In this document: positions 21,306 through 25,385 of the stretch, one piece after another
How the letters are laid out: every line of letters begins with the position of its first letter
How positions within the stretch are numbered: position 1 is the stretch's first letter
Source of the DNA: BTUB01 sp964392765
GTDB lineage: Bacteria > Babelota > Babeliae > Babelales > Vermiphilaceae
DNA length: 25,385 nucleotides
Reading direction: 5' to 3'
NCBI GenBank assembly: GCA_964392765.1
Contig: CAYMRF010000014.1
Span: 1 to 25,385 of the forward strand
Position numbers and translations under genes: made by a program
Notes under the pieces: model-generated
Seen by the model: the letters and a program-made list of their open reading frames with translations, nothing else
Database searches by the model: none
Told to the model about the DNA's origin: nothing

Positions 21306-23711
21306 TTAGCTTAATTTTCTTCTTTCAATAATCTTTTGTTTCATTCCTTCAGCGTTTTCCAGATCGCGCGCTTTGCAACTTTGACGTTGCAAAACTTGCG
21401 GCGCAGGAGTTTCATCTACCGCAGGGATTGAAAACAATGGATTAGTAAGCGGAATACTATTTACTAAGCAATCCAATGTTGCAGCAGGTATCACAGCTGC
21501 CATATATTCTAATGATTGGAATGTTGGATAGTTACGTCCATCGTACCATCCAACTACCAGATTCCCGGTAACTTCGTCAAGTGCCATGGATTGGAATCCG
21601 CGATTCGCAAACGCAGTTGTTGATATATCAATTGGGTTACTCCAGGTGAGTCCGTTATCGCGTGAGATAATAAAGGTGAGACGCATGTTTTGAGAATAAT
21701 CCGGAGTTTGGCCCGAAACAATTATGTAAAGCGCTTGGCGTCTCTCATCATATACCATCGAGCGTTGTGAGGTAGGGAAGAAGCCAAAGACGGGCGATGA
21801 AATTGTTGATGTAATCCCTTCGGTGAAATAACCAGTTCCACTATTATTAACCAATCGAACATGCCATGGCCCAGCCCAGTTTTCATCCAGATCACCCGGA
21901 GATTTAAAGCCAACTACACGCGGAGTGATATAGGTATATGGCATAGTCGGCGCATCGCTTTGCGTGAAAGAAATTCCTTGGAACCAAATGCGGCCATCTT
22001 TAGACGCTGCAGGAAGTCCTTGGAACATCTTATTGGTAAATTGGGGTAAAATCACAAACTGTGGTGCACCAACGTTTGGATACAAGCCGAAAATAGGCAG
22101 GAATCCCCATGAAGGAGTAAAATCAGCCGATACTGCAGGAGATGGCTGATCAATGATGGTAGTTTGATAAACCAGGCCATATGTTCCTAAACCAAGATCA
22201 CCCATAAAGGTATATTGAGGGTGATCATAGAAATCTGCTGATGGGTTTGGTAATGGTGGTGCAGTAAAGACTCTGGTATAGGTAACACCTTGATCGGTAC
22301 TCACTGCAAACACGGGAGTATTATTAAAATCACTCACGGGACTCAGGAATTCCGTGCAGCTATACCAAATATTGCCAACTGTATCGGATTGCACACCACG
22401 GCAATCGCCAAAGCCATCTGCAAATGGAGAAACAATCGCAATTGGTCCGTTCGGTTGAAGGGTGGTTGCCGTAAAAGTAGTTAACGGAACGTTTTGCACA
22501 TTATTAAGCTGATAGGTTCCCGTTCCATCAGGATTTACCGTTATAGGCCCGGTAATAACGGTATTAGGTAAAAGCGTATCAGGCAAGAAAAGAAGTTCTG
22601 CTATTAACGTAGTACCAATTTCTATGGTTCCAACGATCACTTGCGTTACGGTGAGTGTGTTACCAGTTATTGAACCCTCAAAGGCAAGACCAGGGAATGG
22701 TGCAGGCCACGTTTGTCCACCATCAAATGATACTGCGCGTGCAGGTTGGAAAACAAATGCATTTCTATCTAGATATCCATAGGAAACAATAATATTATCT
22801 GGATTGGTTCGATTGATGGCTACCGCAGTATCCCATGCAATCGTATTTGGAGAGAAATCAGTAAGTTGAACCGGCGCACCCATAATAAGATTGCCATTGG
22901 CATCGGTTTTTCCAACTGCTACCATCAAATTCAAAGTTCTAATTGTTTTATCAGGAATCATGGAGTTATCGGTCCATGCATAAACAACCGTTCCATTATA
23001 CGCGTCACACACATGGAAATCACGAATACTATCAAATGCTACGCCGCCCGTAAATTGTGTAACATCGGTTGCGCCATTGCTCACCGTGATGTTGTTGCAC
23101 AGTTGCGCATTTTGATCAATAACATAAGAGATACTTGTTGGGAAAAGGATCTGATTTCCCGGAGCAATAATATTACCGAAGGTGCCTGCACCTTGAATAT
23201 TAATTTCCCCTGCATTGGTCACTTGAACAATATAACCAACGGGTGGATTTGGCAATGTAGAAGGATCTTGTTGATAGGTGAATCCTTCGCTCAATCCATT
23301 GTTCGATGCGCCCACTACCGCTATCGGCATTAAATCAGTAGGTCTAAATTCTTCGGGTAAAAACTTGCCTGAGGTGAAGATATAGCCACCAGGTAAAAGG
23401 GGTGAAACACCTGCAAGCTCTTCACTGGTATTATCTGAAGGGCCGGTTTGGAAGTTAATGGTTGGAAGATAAACAGTAACCACGCAACCTATTTTAACGA
23501 TGGTGATGGTGACATCAAATTCAGTTCCGGCAACCGGAAATCCGAGTGAATCTGCTAATTGGAGCGTGATAACATGTTTAACAAAACATGCGTTTGATTC
23601 AGTTTTCTTTTTACATTTGCTATCAGCATATTGATTTGAGACGGTACTTAAACCACCTATGGCAAAAATTATTGCCCACAGAATAGGTTTAAAATTATGA
23701 AAAATTCTCAT
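21306..23711 (-). CDS. large secreted Asp-box (BNR/sialidase-type propeller) protein
   Basis: The 801-residue protein has a signal peptide (about 1-27), then a cysteine-containing N-terminal beta domain. A propeller-like body follows with three Asp-boxes: SFDGGQTW (328-335), STDQGVTY (471-478) and SRDNGLTW (683-690). Asp-boxes mark blades of sialidase-like and exo-glycan-binding propellers; the catalytic Arg triad and Tyr/Glu pair of real sialidases cannot be confirmed, so enzymatic activity is not claimed. A 70-residue insert between the first two boxes (346-416) resembles the TVTxVxxGTI...GTGTYxLN modules common in phage and surface proteins. The C-terminus is charged. AAAGGAG lies 7 bases before 23711; a longer start at 23741 is not supported. 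Confidence 0.8.
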   Translation of the reverse strand: MRIFHNFKPILWAIIFAIGGLSTVSNQYADSKCKKKTESNACFVKHVITLQLADSLGFPVAGTEFDVTITIVKIGCVVTVYLPTINFQTGPSDNTSEELAGVSPLLPGGYIFTSGKFLPEEFRPTDLMPIAVVGASNNGLSEGFTYQQDPSTLPNPPVGYIVQVTNAGEINIQGAGTFGNIIAPGNQILFPTSISYVIDQNAQLCNNITVSNGATDVTQFTGGVAFDSIRDFHVCDAYNGTVVYAWTDNSMIPDKTIRTLNLMVAVGKTDANGNLIMGAPVQLTDFSPNTIAWDTAVAINRTNPDNIIVSYGYLDRNAFVFQPARAVSFDGGQTWPAPFPGLAFEGSITGNTLTVTQVIVGTIEIGTTLIAELLFLPDTLLPNTVITGPITVNPDGTGTYQLNNVQNVPLTTFTATTLQPNGPIAIVSPFADGFGDCRGVQSDTVGNIWYSCTEFLSPVSDFNNTPVFAVSTDQGVTYTRVFTAPPLPNPSADFYDHPQYTFMGDLGLGTYGLVYQTTIIDQPSPAVSADFTPSWGFLPIFGLYPNVGAPQFVILPQFTNKMFQGLPAASKDGRIWFQGISFTQSDAPTMPYTYITPRVVGFKSPGDLDENWAGPWHVRLVNNSGTGYFTEGITSTISSPVFGFFPTSQRSMVYDERRQALYIIVSGQTPDYSQNMRLTFIISRDNGLTWSNPIDISTTAFANRGFQSMALDEVTGNLVVGWYDGRNYPTFQSLEYMAAVIPAATLDCLVNSIPLTNPLFSIPAVDETPAPQVLQRQSCKARDLENAEGMKQKIIERRKLS

Positions 23712-23872
23712 AAAAGAGACTCCTTTTTTAGAGATTAACAAACTTTTCTATCTGATATTTGCAAAAAAAAAAAACAAATCAACGGTTTCAAAAATAATTA
23801 AATCTTGATTTAAATAAATCTAAAATTGTAGGTTGCAACTATGAATAATTTTTTTATAAATAAAGGAGTCTT

Positions 23873-24706
23873 ATGAGACTAATTATTAAATTTCTTTGCG
23901 CTGCACTTCTTGCATCAGCAGCACCTGCACACGCATTACTTTTTGATCGTGGTAATGAATATGAATGTTCATGCGAGCCATTGTATTGTGGCGCATGGGG
24001 AGTGCAATTTCAAGCAGGCATTCGTCCGATACTTTGGAGAAATAGAGGTGATTTTACCGTGATTAATTGTTTAGCAACGCCGGTAGTTTCATCCGGAGTA
24101 CAAATTCCAAAATTTTCAAAACTGTTTCATCTGCCATGGCAAGTGGGCGGTCAATTGAGTTATGCGCTTTCTGCTAACTCAAATATTTTTACTGAAGTAA
24201 ATTATGTACAAGCAAAAGCAAAAAGCACACTGCCATCATTGGCTCCTGCAAGTCTTGCGTTAAGTGGCAGCAGCAAATATAAATTAGTTGAGTGGTATGT
24301 TGGTGCGCGCTATTACTTCGATCGCGGTGGATGCTGGTGTTACTTTGATGGACTCTCAGTATTCTTAGGTGGCAAACTTGGATTAGTGCATCATAAAGGC
24401 TCTTCTGGGTTTGAAGTAACTTCGAGCATTTGTGGGCTTTGTTTCCCAAATGCGAATCCATGCTGCAACAATAGTGGCAGTCTTATCGCCCGCAATACTG
24501 CATTTGCCGGCGGCGGCCAAATCGGGCTTGATTATTGCATCTGTGGAAACTGGTCTTTGGTGTTCTGTGCCGAAGTGGTTGCAACCTGCGGACCTGCTAA
24601 CTGCGGGGCAAACCAATTAGGGACTACATTAAATTCATTGATCATTGGCGGATCGGGAACAGAACTTGCATTCCCTATTACTTTGGGTGTGAAATATAAT
24701 TTTTAA
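23873..24706 (+). CDS. cysteine-rich outer-membrane beta-barrel protein
   Basis: This 277-residue protein has a signal peptide ending APAHA. The mature part alternates hydrophobic and polar residues as in a barrel, with GAWGVQFQAGIRP, VGGQLSYALS, VEWYVGARYYFDRGG and FLGGKLGLVHHKG as probable strands. It ends FPITLGVKYNF, with the terminal Phe used for outer-membrane insertion. About fifteen mature cysteines, many in pairs (CSC, CWC, CC, CIC), suggest cross-linking as in chlamydial outer proteins. AAAGGAG lies 5 bases before the ATG. It diverges from the Asp-box gene and converges on the thioredoxin-fold gene. Confidence 0.82.
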   Translation: MRLIIKFLCAALLASAAPAHALLFDRGNEYECSCEPLYCGAWGVQFQAGIRPILWRNRGDFTVINCLATPVVSSGVQIPKFSKLFHLPWQVGGQLSYALSANSNIFTEVNYVQAKAKSTLPSLAPASLALSGSSKYKLVEWYVGARYYFDRGGCWCYFDGLSVFLGGKLGLVHHKGSSGFEVTSSICGLCFPNANPCCNNSGSLIARNTAFAGGGQIGLDYCICGNWSLVFCAEVVATCGPANCGANQLGTTLNSLIIGGSGTELAFPITLGVKYNF

Positions 24707-24722
24707 TTGAGTGACTTCTTTT

Positions 24723-24777
24723 TTAAAATGCAAATCGCCGAAACTCTTAAAAAGATCTTCGGCGATTTGCATTTTAA
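24723..24777. terminator. bidirectional rho-independent terminator with a 20-pair stem
   Basis: Arms at 24723-24742 and 24758-24777 are perfectly complementary over 20 bases around a 15-base loop. T-runs flank both ends (CTTCTTTTTT on the minus-strand exit side, a TATATATTTTTTT run on the plus side). It lies between the convergent barrel and thioredoxin-fold genes. Confidence 0.93.
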
Positions 24778-24804
24778 TATATATTTTTTTATATATCGTA
24801 ATAC

Positions 24805-25385
24805 TTATCTAAACCAGCCGCGAACGGTATCAAAAATTGAAGTAAAGAATCCTGTTACTGAGTTATATGCACGCGTAAAGAAGCTTTCTTCAGCCGCTGC
24901 GCAGGTGCCCGATTCGCTAGCTGCTTCTTCTGTTACGGCTAGTTGTTGTTCTTCTTGTGGTGCGGTTTGCGTTACTTGAGGGGCTACTTCTTCTTGCGTT
25001 TTTTTTTCCGGAGTTGCTGCTGCTGAGCTTGCGCCAGAAGTCATACCAGCAAATTTTGCGATCACATCATTTCTTAAATTTTCTGAAAATCCAGCTTCTT
25101 GGTGGAATTTTTTGCCATCTTTATCTAGATATATCCAAGTTGGTAATCCTGTAACTGCATATTTTTTAGAAATATCTGGGCTTACATCCGCATCTACTAC
25201 GGCAAAAATAATCCCTTCCAATTGTGGATCATTAGATATTTTTTCTAATGGTTTTTTTGCACGGCTACATGCACTGCACCATTTAGCGCCAATTTTTACC
25301 AGTGCTGGTTTACCGCTTCTTAATACTTCACTCTCTAATTGGCTCATGTAGCTGCTCTTAATTATTTCGCACCTGCTTATGACTT
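24805..25385 (-). CDS. thioredoxin-fold protein with a C-terminal amphipathic tail (5' end beyond window)
   Basis: From the first in-window ATG (25347) there are 180 residues: a thioredoxin domain with WCSAC (23-27) and the cis-Pro loop TGLPTW (66-71, P69), then an Ala/Glu/Gln-rich linker (105-150), and a final amphipathic segment, SFFTRAYNSVTGFF onward, that could bind a membrane. The frame stays open upstream to the window edge and encodes CEIIKSSY before that Met, which fits the first strand of a thioredoxin. The real start is therefore probably outside. No signal peptide is seen in the visible part. Reductase or isomerase activity is likely; partners unknown. Confidence 0.8.
   Translation of the reverse strand, partial: VISRCEIIKSSYMSQLESEVLRSGKPALVKIGAKWCSACSRAKKPLEKISNDPQLEGIIFAVVDADVSPDISKKYAVTGLPTWIYLDKDGKKFHQEAGFSENLRNDVIAKFAGMTSGASSAAATPEKKTQEEVAPQVTQTAPQEEQQLAVTEEAASESGTCAAAEESFFTRAYNSVTGFFTSIFDTVRGWFR

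Noticed and set aside
22866..23333. 155-codon plus-strand frame
   Set aside because: Antisense to the Asp-box gene; its composition (Asn, Ile, Cys, His runs) is what codon bias of the real gene would create.
23761..23850. A-rich and AT-rich stretch that might be an origin or curved regulatory DNA
   Set aside because: No DnaA-box cluster or repeated iteron was seen; it is just the gap between divergent genes.
1..25385. CRISPR array, integrase, transposase or prophage
   Set aside because: No regularly spaced direct repeats and no recombinase motifs were seen; the repeats present are scattered hairpins.

Overview
The window looks like a chromosomal segment of a Gram-negative, host-associated bacterium, most plausibly a member of Dependentiae (TM6, the Babela-type endosymbionts of protists). 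This assignment is an inference. It rests on a eukaryote-type ubiquitin hydrolase with an export signal, many lineage-specific secreted proteins, a meso-DAP-type MurE, a beta-barrel protein ending in Phe, and clover-like intergenic repeats. No rRNA, tRNA, CRISPR array, transposase or phage gene was found. The genome is moderately AT-rich by eye and gene-dense.

Layout. Positions 1-5004: an anchored GNAT acetyltransferase (+), a secreted USP-family deubiquitinase and gpmI (both -), a small secreted protein overlapping rsmE (+), with double-hairpin repeats between convergent genes. 5009-9170: a secreted C39/papain-like cysteine peptidase (-), a secreted coiled-coil protein (+), a possible 28-residue membrane peptide (+), then tsaB with a 59-residue zinc-ribbon gene, and ruvX coupled to a secreted protein (all -). 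9275-13497: a repeat, an AGCS-family Na+/amino-acid symporter, two paralogous secreted proteins and murE, chained by ATGA stop/start overlaps. 13590-14866: four small secreted proteins, at least three sharing a core motif. 14948-18553: a K+-dependent-type membrane pyrophosphatase followed tightly by four tandem paralogous secreted proteins. 18710-21250: two adjacent NamZ/DUF1343 paralogues, the first with a degraded active site. 21306-25385: a large secreted Asp-box (BNR) protein, a cysteine-rich outer-membrane barrel, and a thioredoxin-fold protein running off the window edge.

Together the core genes serve wall synthesis and recycling (murE, NamZ), glycolysis (gpmI), ion-gradient energetics (pyrophosphatase, symporter), and translation or tRNA modification (rsmE, tsaB, ruvX). 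They alternate with clusters of fast-evolving exported proteins likely to face the host or the cell envelope.

The most unusual features are: (a) a repeated Met immediately after the predicted signal-peptide cleavage site in 14 of about 20 exported proteins, from several unrelated families; (b) tandem expansions of unknown secreted families; (c) a secreted deubiquitinase; and (d) a double-hairpin intergenic repeat whose arms show compensatory changes between copies.
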